A DNA stretch of 8,530 nucleotides from Candidatus Bathyarchaeota archaeon. Lineage in GTDB: Archaea; Thermoproteota; Bathyarchaeia; 40CM-2-53-6. The stretch's first letter is position 1. Every line of letters begins with the position of its first letter. The notes under the pieces are model-generated. The model saw only the letters and a program-made list of their open reading frames with translations. It searched no databases and was not told the DNA's origin. Positions 1-6,636 of the stretch are shown here, piece after piece. A program made the position numbers and the translations under genes. The stretch is taken from assembly GCA_005888695.1 (NCBI GenBank), contig VBBH01000152.1, forward strand, positions 1-8,530, written 5' to 3'.

Positions 1-513
1 TATCATGGTACGTATCCTTACGTGACCTCGAAGGACACCACCGCGTCCCAGGCTCTTGCTGACGTGGGGGTTGGTCCCACAAAAGTGGACGATGTTGTAG
101 TGATTTTCAAGTCGTACGTGACGCGTGTGGGAGAGGGTCCATTGGAGGGACAATTGGACAGGGAGGAGGCATTACGGCGGGGGTGGGTGGAGTATGGGAC
201 AGGTACGGGGCGAGAGCGGAGGGCGGCTCCATTCGATTTTCACCTGGCGAAGAGGGCGGTCCAATTGAACGGTGCGACAGAGATCGCGTTAACGAAGCTG
301 GACGTGTTATTTCGGGCGATAAAGGGAACCACGAGCCCAGAGAGTTTGACGCGTGAAGCGCGAGATTTTGTGTCGAGGATCGAACGCGAGACCGGGGTCA
401 GAGTCACTTTGATCGGAACTGGACCGGGAGAAGTAGACATTATCGACCTACGACAAGTAAAGTCAGGGTCTCAAGGGAGAGCTAAGCCCGCTCTCATGTC
501 AAGACAAAGATAG
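1..513 (+). CDS. purA: Adenylosuccinate synthetase, C-terminal part (5' truncated by window edge)
   Basis: This enzyme joins IMP and aspartate using GTP to give adenylosuccinate, the first committed step of AMP synthesis in the cytoplasm. The frame is open from base 1, so the GTG at 22 is internal: the residues before it (HGTYPYVTSKDTT) are the family's conserved YPYVTS-TT segment. Further family landmarks in the 170 visible residues are KSYVTRVGEGP, the EYG-TGR-RR stretch, the RAVQLNGATEIALTKLDVL block (about residues 87-105) that contributes to the nucleotide and IMP sites, and the C-terminal TGV...TGPGEVDIIDLR. The spacer between TKLDVL and the C-terminal helix is much shorter than in the E. 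coli enzyme, as in archaeal forms of about 340 aa. The catalytic N-terminal half lies outside the window. The gene converges on the minus-strand block, 47 bases away. Its coding strand is unusually G-rich, with many GTG and GGG codons, unlike its neighbours. Confidence 0.95.
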   Translation, partial: YHGTYPYVTSKDTTASQALADVGVGPTKVDDVVVIFKSYVTRVGEGPLEGQLDREEALRRGWVEYGTGTGRERRAAPFDFHLAKRAVQLNGATEIALTKLDVLFRAIKGTTSPESLTREARDFVSRIERETGVRVTLIGTGPGEVDIIDLRQVKSGSQGRAKPALMSRQR

Positions 514-560
514 ATCAGAAACAGAGATCCAATTTGTCAGGGGCCGATAAGGCAAGTGTG

Positions 561-1325
561 CTAGGTCGTCACAGGCCTATTTTCCTTGGTGACTAAGGAG
601 GATTTCATCAGAAGGAGTTTCTTGGTGAGCCAGCTTCTCGACCCGAACATTTGAGGCGCTCGAGTAACTATTGCAACTACGATTACTAGTGATGCGACTA
701 TCGATAGTATGGCGTGTATCCCATTGTAGAGTGCTGTTAGTCCGAGGATAAGATAGACGAGTTGTAGGCCGTCTACGTTGAAGCCGCTGCTTTGCAGGAC
801 GAATTTTGCAAATCCTTGGTAGTCGACTCCGAAGGCGGCTTGGGCGATAGAGACGAAGTAGATGTAGTTGACAATTGTCATTACGAGGACCCTAGTGATT
901 ATTCCGAATGCTGTTGCTAGGAGTCCAGTCTTCACGAGGTTATGCTTGCCAAGTCTCGATGCCAGGATGATGCCGAGGTAAGTGGATAAGACTCCGAGAT
1001 ATTTCAGACTGGGTCCGAATGGACCGCCTGATGTTCCGGTTAGGATGAGGAAGTGGATTGTTGCTGTGACTGTTCCAACAGCAGGACCGAAGATTAGGAG
1101 TGATGAGATGTCGATTATTTCGGCTGGATCGAACCTGAGGTAGAATAGGATTGGGAATGGTGGTTGGATCGCGGCCGGGACTATCAGGCTGACTAGGTAG
1201 GCTAAGGCGCTGAAGGTTGCGGCCCCGGCCAGGCTCATTGTGACTGGAAATTTGGTTTGTGGCAATCCCATTTGATTTCGGCGGGGCGAGGGGATTAATC
1301 TACTCATAAAAGAGTTTCTACTCAA
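561..1325 (-). CDS. ECF transporter S component-like membrane protein (riboflavin/RibU-like)
   Basis: This is a 254-residue, very hydrophobic protein with about five or six membrane segments (roughly residues 30-50, 72-97, 105-123, 131-157 and 186-222) and short charged ends. The stretch FYLRFDPAEIIDISSLLIFGPAVG (61-84) resembles the K/R-x-D-x-x-x-I-P...FGP-G signature near the first helices of RibU-type S components. ALYNGIHAILSIV (198-210) matches the late N-x-I-x-x-I/L segment of the same fold. S components bind a vitamin and are driven by a shared EcfA-EcfA'-EcfT module, which is not in this window. The gene follows cofC by 15 bases in the same direction and is the last gene of the block, which suggests a flavin or deazaflavin substrate. 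That substrate is inference. The start is uncertain: TTG at 1325 lies inside an inverted repeat, and ATG at 1307 or 1271 would also keep every membrane segment. Another small-molecule permease is possible. Confidence 0.72.
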   Translation of the reverse strand: MSRNSFMSRLIPSPRRNQMGLPQTKFPVTMSLAGAATFSALAYLVSLIVPAAIQPPFPILFYLRFDPAEIIDISSLLIFGPAVGTVTATIHFLILTGTSGGPFGPSLKYLGVLSTYLGIILASRLGKHNLVKTGLLATAFGIITRVLVMTIVNYIYFVSIAQAAFGVDYQGFAKFVLQSSGFNVDGLQLVYLILGLTALYNGIHAILSIVASLVIVVAIVTRAPQMFGSRSWLTKKLLLMKSSLVTKENRPVTT

Positions 1326-1335
1326 TATCGAGTAG
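1318..1335. repeat. Perfect inverted repeat overlapping the S-component start
   Basis: CTACTC at 1318-1323 and GAGTAG at 1330-1335 pair perfectly around a 6-base loop. The stem arm covers part of the TTG start at 1323-1325. A third copy of CTACTC lies at 1300-1305, just inside ATG 1307. In RNA the hairpin could hide the TTG, favour initiation at ATG 1307, or mark a regulator site. The short stem could also be chance. Confidence 0.4.
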
Positions 1336-1340
1336 TGATA

Positions 1341-2003
1341 TCAAGCGTTACGTGTGAGAGCATGGAGGGATTCAAACTCTCTGACTAGGGTCGCTGTTCT
1401 GGTCCTGCCAGAGGGGTCGAGGTGCATAATGTTCCTCAAGTCGTCTATCGTGTCGACGTCGAATGAGGATCGAGAGTTGGAGACCGCGTACACTGGCACC
1501 TGGTTCTTCTGGGCGTAGCGTAGATGCCGTGTGAAGCTCCACCGACCATAAGAATGGTCGATGATGTTTGGTGGAGATCGCAGCATGATGTTGGTGCCAC
1601 CATCAAATGAGGGCGACAAGATGACTCGGGCAGAGCCCGAGCCTATTTTCAGAATCTCATCGAAGTCTTGGGGTTGTATTAATGGGATGTCGGCAAGAAT
1701 GTTGGCCGTGGTTGTTGCCCCGGTCTTTATTGCTTGGCTGGTGGCTTGCCGGATTCCAGTGTTGAGACCTGGTCCGGTTTGAAGGAGTGATTTTGAGCCG
1801 CGTTTGGCTGCCGAGGCAATTACAGTCTTGTCAAGTGAGACTACGATAGTTTCCTGGAAGGCGTTGGATGCTTGTATAGCGTTCAAGACGTCTTCGAGCA
1901 TAGCTAGGACCAGTAGTCTTCTTTCTTGGATTGTGAGATGTCGCGAGAGGCGTCTCTTGGCATCGGCGAGAGTTTTGACCGGGACGATTGCTACTGTTGA
2001 CAA
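1341..2003 (-). CDS. cofC: 2-phospho-L-lactate (or phosphoenolpyruvate) guanylyltransferase
   Basis: CofC transfers GMP from GTP to 2-phospholactate (PEP or 3-phosphoglycerate in some lineages), making the activated donor used by CofD in F420 synthesis. The 220 residues fit the family's usual 210-230. The visible order is family-typical: AIVPVKTLADAKRRLS (5-20) at the nucleotide-binding N terminus, GLNTGIRQA (79-87), ILADIPLI (102-109, the metal/nucleotide loop of this GT-A-like fold), PSFDGGTNIMLRSPP (131-145), the SYGRWSFTRH segment (151-160) and FDVDTIDDL (181-189). The TTG start at 2003 is secure: the conserved N-terminal motif begins four residues later, and the upstream cofD stop leaves only 5 bases. 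That tight spacing implies co-transcription with cofD and possibly translational coupling. Sequence alone does not tell phosphoenolpyruvate from 2-phospholactate use. Confidence 0.93.
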   Translation of the reverse strand: MSTVAIVPVKTLADAKRRLSRHLTIQERRLLVLAMLEDVLNAIQASNAFQETIVVSLDKTVIASAAKRGSKSLLQTGPGLNTGIRQATSQAIKTGATTTANILADIPLIQPQDFDEILKIGSGSARVILSPSFDGGTNIMLRSPPNIIDHSYGRWSFTRHLRYAQKNQVPVYAVSNSRSSFDVDTIDDLRNIMHLDPSGRTRTATLVREFESLHALTRNA

Positions 2004-2008
2004 TCCTA

Positions 2009-2947
2009 TTAGAGGTTCTCCGCTAGCCTCATAGTGTCCTGTGCTAGCTTGGCTTTTGCTGCGGCTGAGTCCATTACAGTCTGCGTCGGGACGACTTTCA
2101 TGTCTAGATCTTTGATCTTAGGGACGAGTTGCTTGTCGATATTGTCGATTACAAAGCCTTGGGCGACTCCCTTGTAGAGCTGGGCGACGCCGTAAGCGGA
2201 TGATTCTATTCCGAGATCGCTCATCAGCCTGTCCAATGGTCCCTTCAATGCTTTTCCGCCGACGATTGGTGTGACGGCGACTGTCTTCTTCGTGGCTTTC
2301 GCCATTGCTTCTCTCATTCCTGGGACGGCGAGCATAGGACCGATGCTTAGGATGGGGTTGCTTGGACATATGATGACTGCGTCCGCCTTGGCGATCGAGG
2401 CGGCGACGCCTTCTGAGGGCGTTGCCTTGTCTGCGCCATCATAGAATACGTCGAGTACTCGATCGGTGAACTTTCGTTTTACAAAGTATTCCTGGAATTC
2501 CAGTAGTCCAGCTGGTGTCTTGATTCGCGTAGCTATTCGATCGTTGGAGACTGGTATGATCCTTGTCTTGACATGGAGAGAGGTCCGGATCTTATCGGTG
2601 ACTTCGGAGAGGGTGAAACCCTGCTGCATGAGCGCTGCTCTCAGTAGGTGTGTTCCTAGGTCGTGGTCGCCGATTCTGAACCATGTCTCGGCGCCGTAGA
2701 TCTCGAGTTGTTCCATGCACTTGTAAGTGTCTTCTTTTAGTCCCCAGCCTTTTTCCTCGTCTACCAAGCCTGCGAGGGTGTAGCTTACTATGTCGATGTC
2801 TGGGCTGATGTATAGTCCGAGATATTCTAGGTCGTCGCCTGTGTTGGCGATTATTGTGATTTTTTCGGGTGGGTAGACATGTACGAGTCCTTCTAGGAAT
2901 CTGGCGGCTCCGACTCCGCCGGCTAGGCATGTTATCGACTGTAGCAA
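2009..2947 (-). CDS. cofD: LPPG:Fo 2-phospho-L-lactate transferase (F420 biosynthesis)
   Basis: CofD moves the phospholactyl (or phosphoenolpyruvyl) group from the GDP-linked donor made by CofC onto the deazaflavin Fo, giving F420-0 or dehydro-F420-0. The length of 312 residues is normal for the family. Diagnostic motifs are CLAGGVGAARFLEGL (7-21), the glycine-rich N-terminal loop; NTGDDLEYLGLYISPDID (35-52), with the NTGDD metal/substrate motif; WFRIGDHDLGTHLLR (89-103); and CPSNPILSIGPML (194-206). The start is TTG at 2947. The glycine-rich motif begins six residues later and no ATG or GTG was found in frame upstream before the pheT end, so the start is reasonably secure. No Shine-Dalgarno sequence precedes it, so a leaderless or coupled mode is possible. 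It lies 75 bases behind pheT and 5 bases ahead of cofC. Confidence 0.95.
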   Translation of the reverse strand: MLQSITCLAGGVGAARFLEGLVHVYPPEKITIIANTGDDLEYLGLYISPDIDIVSYTLAGLVDEEKGWGLKEDTYKCMEQLEIYGAETWFRIGDHDLGTHLLRAALMQQGFTLSEVTDKIRTSLHVKTRIIPVSNDRIATRIKTPAGLLEFQEYFVKRKFTDRVLDVFYDGADKATPSEGVAASIAKADAVIICPSNPILSIGPMLAVPGMREAMAKATKKTVAVTPIVGGKALKGPLDRLMSDLGIESSAYGVAQLYKGVAQGFVIDNIDKQLVPKIKDLDMKVVPTQTVMDSAAAKAKLAQDTMRLAENL

Positions 2948-2964
2948 ACTAGGAGAGGACCATA

Positions 2965-2982
2965 CCCGTTTTTCTAGACGGG
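2965..2982. repeat. Second inverted repeat in the pheT-cofD spacer
   Basis: CCCGT (2965-2969) and ACGGG (2978-2982) pair around an eight-base loop in the 75-base spacer between pheT and cofD. In the minus-strand sense the loop reads CTAGAAAA. This A-rich run is about 27 bases upstream of the cofD TTG, so it could alternatively be a weak TATA-like element for a leaderless cofD transcript. Neither role is proven. Confidence 0.3.
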
Positions 2983-2999
2983 CTTGCGCCTTTTGTGGT

Positions 3000-3016
3000 G
3001 CTAGTTAAACACTAGC
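3000..3016. repeat. Hairpin just after the pheT stop
   Basis: GCTAGT (3000-3005) and ACTAGC (3011-3016) form a perfect six-base stem with a TAAAC loop, seven bases beyond the pheT stop on the minus strand. No U-rich tract follows in the minus-strand transcript, so it is not a standard intrinsic terminator. It could be an RNA processing or stability element between pheT and cofD. Confidence 0.4.
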
Positions 3017-3022
3017 TGATTT

Positions 3023-4714
3023 TCAGTTCAGATTCAATAGAAGGGAGAGGTCTAGTTCGAACGTGCCCACTGGTAGGCTCAATCCCCATGCTTTGATGAC
3101 GCGTGGGTTCAATTCTCCGATCGTACCGATATTCTGGTTCCGGGAGACTATTTGTCCCGTGCGGCCTTCCAGGAAGCTAGGATGCGTGGATGGTTTGATG
3201 GAATATTCGATACCTAGACTTCGTAGTAGAGAGTCGAGTGATTGTCTGATCTCGGTGAAGCCCGCGGTCGCGTGTACAGTCACTGCTGATAGTTTTGGTA
3301 TATCCTTCACTCGTGTCGGTGTTGATGGGTCACGGGTGAAGCATTGTCCTACTTCGAATATTCGTTGAGGGTATTCGACGTGGGTGTTGTTGGAGAGGAA
3401 TTCCATGAGGCTTGGAAGCAGCCAGGATCGGAGAATGGTGTAGGTGGTCATGCTCGGGTTTTGTAGTTCTATCTGTTCATCTTCGGGCGTGTTCATCTTC
3501 TTCGCCATTGTTTCCGGCGAGCTTAGACTGTATGTCATGATCTCCTGGTAGCCTAGACCCACCATTAATTCGGCAATATTGTCCAGCTTGGTAGTAACGG
3601 GGGATAGCCCGCCGACTGTGAAGATTCCTGGCCATTCAGGTTTCAGGGTGTTGATGTCCATTGCGATTCCAATGTCTTCGACTACATCTACCTGGTGCAT
3701 GATGTCTATTCGGTAAGATGGCACAGCGATCGTGATCTTGTCCCCGATAACTTTCCCTGCTGAATACCCGGCTCGTTTGAGTAGATCGATTGCTTGTTTC
3801 GATGTTAGACTGGTTCCGAGGAGTTTGTTGGCATGACCCAACGATACTTGGAAGGACTGTTCTTTTAGATCAGGAGTAGTCGTCTTCGTGGGAGCATAGG
3901 GATATTTCTGGGTGCAGCTGTAGATCTTGCCTCCTCGCTCTGAGAGGGTTGTCACGACGATCTTCAACGTGTCCTGGACTGTTTCTAGGCTTGTCCCGGT
4001 GACTTCGATGAGAATATTCTCTGTTTCCGTTGTGACTTTTCCGAGGTCGGTGGAATTGATTATTGGTGGTAGGGAGAGGATCTTGTCGTTCTTGTCGATG
4101 AGCAATGGCCAGTTATCGTGTTTTGAGATCGTTTGTCCATACTCGATCCCTTTGGGATGTGATTCGACTATCTGCCGGAGAGTCATTGATGTGTCTGATC
4201 CTAACGGTATGAAACTGGTCTCGTCTGGATTGCTGACCGTGTAACTTATCGGGGGCTTGATAAGATCGGCTTGATACAGGCCGATACTGGCTTTTCTCCG
4301 TTTACGTCCGTATGTCTGGTCCATCTTCTCCTGTAAGCTGATCCAGCTCTTCAACGCCTCCTCGCTAGGTTGGATGTTTCGGACGATGGCGCATGCGATG
4401 TAGGGACGGATTGATCGTAATCGTTTGTCGATGGTGATGCTGTAGCCGGATGGACCCTGGACGGTTGCTGGATTGGACTGTTTGAGTTTGAGGTAGCCGC
4501 GTAATGCTCTGGCTACGCCTTCTACGCACCAGATGTCGGGATGATTGCTATCTTTGACCTCGATACTGACTGTTGATTGACCGTTTTCTTCTTCCAGAGA
4601 TTCGACGTCGGCCTTGACATAGGCGACGAGCTGGTTGAGTCCATCCTTGTCATGCGGGACATTGGTCCCGAGTAGTTCTTCGAGGTCTTTGAGGTTGAAT
4701 TGGACCGATGGCAT
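3023..4714 (-). CDS. pheT: Phenylalanyl-tRNA synthetase beta subunit (archaeal type)
   Basis: This is the beta chain of the heterotetrameric enzyme that charges tRNA-Phe. It structures the complex and carries the B3/B4 editing domain that clears mischarged Tyr-tRNA-Phe. At 563 residues it is the short archaeal/eukaryotic form, without the bacterial N-terminal tRNA-binding extension and C-terminal anticodon-binding domain. Visible regions: N-terminal domain 1-85; B3/B4-type editing domain about 90-275, with SIRPYIACAIVRNI (101-114) and a metal/Phe-pocket-like HDNWPLLIDKNDKILSLPPIIN (199-220); B5 domain about 285-355, with VPSYRIDIMHQVDVVEDIGIA (331-351); and a synthetase-like core about 365-563, with LRSWLLPSLMEFL, RIFEVGQCF and IGTIGELNPRVIKAWGL (529-545). 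It starts at ATG 4714, only 3 bases after the pheS stop, so the two subunits are co-expressed. Confidence 0.97.
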   Translation of the reverse strand: MPSVQFNLKDLEELLGTNVPHDKDGLNQLVAYVKADVESLEEENGQSTVSIEVKDSNHPDIWCVEGVARALRGYLKLKQSNPATVQGPSGYSITIDKRLRSIRPYIACAIVRNIQPSEEALKSWISLQEKMDQTYGRKRRKASIGLYQADLIKPPISYTVSNPDETSFIPLGSDTSMTLRQIVESHPKGIEYGQTISKHDNWPLLIDKNDKILSLPPIINSTDLGKVTTETENILIEVTGTSLETVQDTLKIVVTTLSERGGKIYSCTQKYPYAPTKTTTPDLKEQSFQVSLGHANKLLGTSLTSKQAIDLLKRAGYSAGKVIGDKITIAVPSYRIDIMHQVDVVEDIGIAMDINTLKPEWPGIFTVGGLSPVTTKLDNIAELMVGLGYQEIMTYSLSSPETMAKKMNTPEDEQIELQNPSMTTYTILRSWLLPSLMEFLSNNTHVEYPQRIFEVGQCFTRDPSTPTRVKDIPKLSAVTVHATAGFTEIRQSLDSLLRSLGIEYSIKPSTHPSFLEGRTGQIVSRNQNIGTIGELNPRVIKAWGLSLPVGTFELDLSLLLNLN

Positions 4715-4717
4715 GGT

Positions 4718-6238
4718 TTACTCGATCTTCTGTTGTCGTATCCATTCGAGGTCCGGGCTGAAGAGTTGGCGAATGTCACTGATCCGTTTGTTCATCATGT
4801 ACAGTCGATCAATGCCGAGCCCCCAGGCGAGAACCTGTGCCTTGATGCCTAGTGGGATTGTGACTTCGGGGCGGAAGATTCCGCTGCCGCCGAATTCGAC
4901 CCAGCCATATCCCTGTTTGTAGGCTTGGAGTTCGACGCTGGGCTCGGTGAACGGGAAGTAATCGGGTTTGAAACGGACCTTATCGGCACCGGCGATTTCT
5001 TTTGCGAACATTTCCAGTACCCCGAGCAGGTTGCGGAGGTTAAGGTTGGGATCGATTATGATTCCTTCTACCTGGTTGAACTCCATAAGATGCGTCTTGT
5101 CTAATGGATCAGGACGGTAGCATCTGGCTACGGCGAAGTATTTGCCGGGTATCTTGACGTTCTTGGAGAGCATGGCGCGTACGCTTAGGGCGGTGCCGTG
5201 GCTGCGCATGATGAGCCGTGCGGCTTCGTCTCGGGAGTAGGCGTATCTCCATCCTTTGGAGCCGGTTTTGTTACCGTTTTCATGGGTTTCTTCTACACGG
5301 TCGACGGTGCCGTTCCAGATGGATAGGTCGCCTTTGTTGGGTTCTTTGAGATAGAATAGATCGTGTACTTCGCGGGCGGGATGATCTTGTGGCATGTAGA
5401 GGCAGTCGCAGTTGATGAATGCGTATTCGACTAGTGGTCCTGTGACTTCTTGGAATCCTAAGCCGATGAGTTGTTGTTTTGCGTTGCGTAGGAATTTGGC
5501 GTATGGGTGTAAGCGTCCGGGCCATGTGTTGGGGACGTTGCTGGATACATTGTAGGTTCTGAGCTGGACACGCTCCCATTCCCCCGAGGCGATCATGTCA
5601 CCTGTGAGATTGCTGACTTCAGTCTTAGGAGCAGTTCCGGACCTGGCTAGTGCGGCTTCAGTTCCCGTCTGGGTTAATTCGACTCGTCTATCGCTCTTTT
5701 CGCGAGACTCTAGAATATTCCGTCGTATTAGTCGGATAATCGAAAAGGTGAGCTCGTTTGGGAGCTCCTCTTGAGTTAGAACCTTGTGATCGATGAGAGC
5801 TAGTACTTCTTCGTCGTCGTCTCTCTCCGGATCTTTTTCAACAATAAGCTCGGTCTGGGAATCCCTCTTTTCCAAGCGTCCCCATTTCTTACGAGTAAGC
5901 CATCCAGTTACTATCGGGATATAGTCCGGTGAGAGACCGGTTCTCTCTACTGCTTCTTTCGGGTTGAGGTGACCACCAGATTGGACGATGATCTTGGCCA
6001 CCTGGCGTTCCGGGAGTCCTTTCGTAACGTACTGTTCACCTTCCTTAGTGGCTTGTATCTCAGTACGCTTCTCGACTAGCTCCTTGATCAGTCCTCTAGA
6101 TGAGAGGTTAAGGATCGCCCGGGCTACCGCGGAATCTGCCAAGCCAGACCTCTGAGCTAAGATGAACGGGGTTGCTTTGCCACCGGATTCTTGCAGAGCC
6201 TTGAGTATTCTAGCCTCATTTTCTCCGAGCTCTGACAA
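4718..6238 (-). CDS. pheS: Phenylalanyl-tRNA synthetase alpha subunit (archaeal type)
   Basis: This is the catalytic chain of phenylalanyl-tRNA synthetase, a class II enzyme that activates phenylalanine and charges tRNA-Phe. At 506 residues it is the long archaeal/eukaryotic form. The N-terminal 200 residues form winged-helix-like repeats (ARILKALQESGGKATPFILAQRSGL, then VAKIIVQSGGHLNPKEAVERTGLS, then a third at about 145-198) that contact tRNA. The catalytic domain follows: motif 1 around LHPYAKFLRNAKQQLIGLGF (243-262); motif 2 around GKYFAVARCYRPDPLDKTHLMEFNQVEG (365-392), with the ATP-binding arginine; the FTEPSVEL Phe-pocket segment (430-437); and motif 3 at GIFRPEV...GLGIDRLYM (453-481). 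The start is TTG at 6238. No other start codon occurs in frame before the stop at 6287-6289, so TTG is well supported. It heads the minus-strand block and is divergent from the small gene at 6412. Confidence 0.97.
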   Translation of the reverse strand: MSELGENEARILKALQESGGKATPFILAQRSGLADSAVARAILNLSSRGLIKELVEKRTEIQATKEGEQYVTKGLPERQVAKIIVQSGGHLNPKEAVERTGLSPDYIPIVTGWLTRKKWGRLEKRDSQTELIVEKDPERDDDEEVLALIDHKVLTQEELPNELTFSIIRLIRRNILESREKSDRRVELTQTGTEAALARSGTAPKTEVSNLTGDMIASGEWERVQLRTYNVSSNVPNTWPGRLHPYAKFLRNAKQQLIGLGFQEVTGPLVEYAFINCDCLYMPQDHPAREVHDLFYLKEPNKGDLSIWNGTVDRVEETHENGNKTGSKGWRYAYSRDEAARLIMRSHGTALSVRAMLSKNVKIPGKYFAVARCYRPDPLDKTHLMEFNQVEGIIIDPNLNLRNLLGVLEMFAKEIAGADKVRFKPDYFPFTEPSVELQAYKQGYGWVEFGGSGIFRPEVTIPLGIKAQVLAWGLGIDRLYMMNKRISDIRQLFSPDLEWIRQQKIE

Positions 6239-6296
6239 GGATTGTGCTCTTTCCCCGGTTTTTGTTGAGGGTTTTCTGTTCGGAGCTTAAGCTGGG

Positions 6297-6303
6297 TATA
6301 TTT
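6297..6303 (-). promoter_or_regulatory. Putative TATA box for pheS (symmetrical, could also serve the + strand)
   Basis: The minus strand reads AAATATA here, the best TATA-like run in the 6239-6396 spacer. It would place a transcription start near 6275 and a leader of about 35-40 bases before the pheS TTG. On the plus strand the same site reads TATATTT and could drive the small gene at 6412 with a longer leader. The rest of the spacer holds only a 10-base palindrome, AGCTTAAGCT, at 6284-6293. Confidence 0.3.
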
Positions 6304-6411
6304 GGATTTGAAAACCGCTATCTGGCCAGGCATGAGGGTGCAGGGTTTACTGTTTAGCTAGCCAAAATAGGTAAGAATCTCTCTCGAGCGCAATAGTTGC
6401 AGGGATTTCGT

Positions 6412-6606
6412 ATGGCGTATAGACCTCCGTTGGAGCCGATGCGTCCACCAGTGGAACCCTTTCCACAACCGTTCAGACCACCGATTCCGGTTGCTCCGAT
6501 GTCCGATGAGCTGGGTAGATTGTTGAAGGAGATTCTGGATCGGTTGACGAGTATGGATAATAGGTTGAAGAGGATAGAGGACCACTTGAAAATAGCTAGA
6601 GCCTGA
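6412..6606 (+). CDS. Small proline-rich, coiled-coil protein (unrecognised)
   Basis: I do not recognise a family. From ATG 6412 it encodes 64 residues in two clear halves. Residues 1-30 contain twelve prolines arranged as an imperfect repeat: RPPLEPM, RPPVEPF, then RPPIPVA after a PQPF linker. Residues 31-60 (SDELGRLLKEILDRLTSM onward) form a strongly charged amphipathic helix with hydrophobic residues spaced 3/4 (L, I/L, L, M, L, I, L), as in a short dimeric or trimeric coiled coil. No signal peptide or membrane segment is visible. A Shine-Dalgarno-like AGGGA lies at 6401-6405, six bases before the ATG, which favours this start over the in-frame TTG at 6397 (69 aa). The gene is divergent from pheS and converges on the dehydratase gene 30 bases away. 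The ordered two-part design argues for a real gene, but no function can be assigned. Confidence 0.68.
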   Translation: MAYRPPLEPMRPPVEPFPQPFRPPIPVAPMSDELGRLLKEILDRLTSMDNRLKRIEDHLKIARA

Positions 6607-6636
6607 TTCTGTCGAAATCCGAGCTCTGTTGGCCAA

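Noticed and set aside
178..220. G-run cluster in purA that resembles a G-quadruplex motif
   Set aside because: It encodes conserved PurA residues (GWVEYGTGTGRE), two loops exceed the usual seven bases, and the whole gene is G-rich.
22..513. GTG 22 as the start of a separate 163-aa gene
   Set aside because: The frame is open upstream to base 1 and the residues before the GTG are conserved PurA sequence, so this is an internal valine codon.
2592..2930. 112-aa arginine-rich frame inside cofD
   Set aside because: It lies on the same strand in another frame of a clear cofD gene. Its Arg/Pro/Ser-rich, low-complexity content is typical of a shadow frame.
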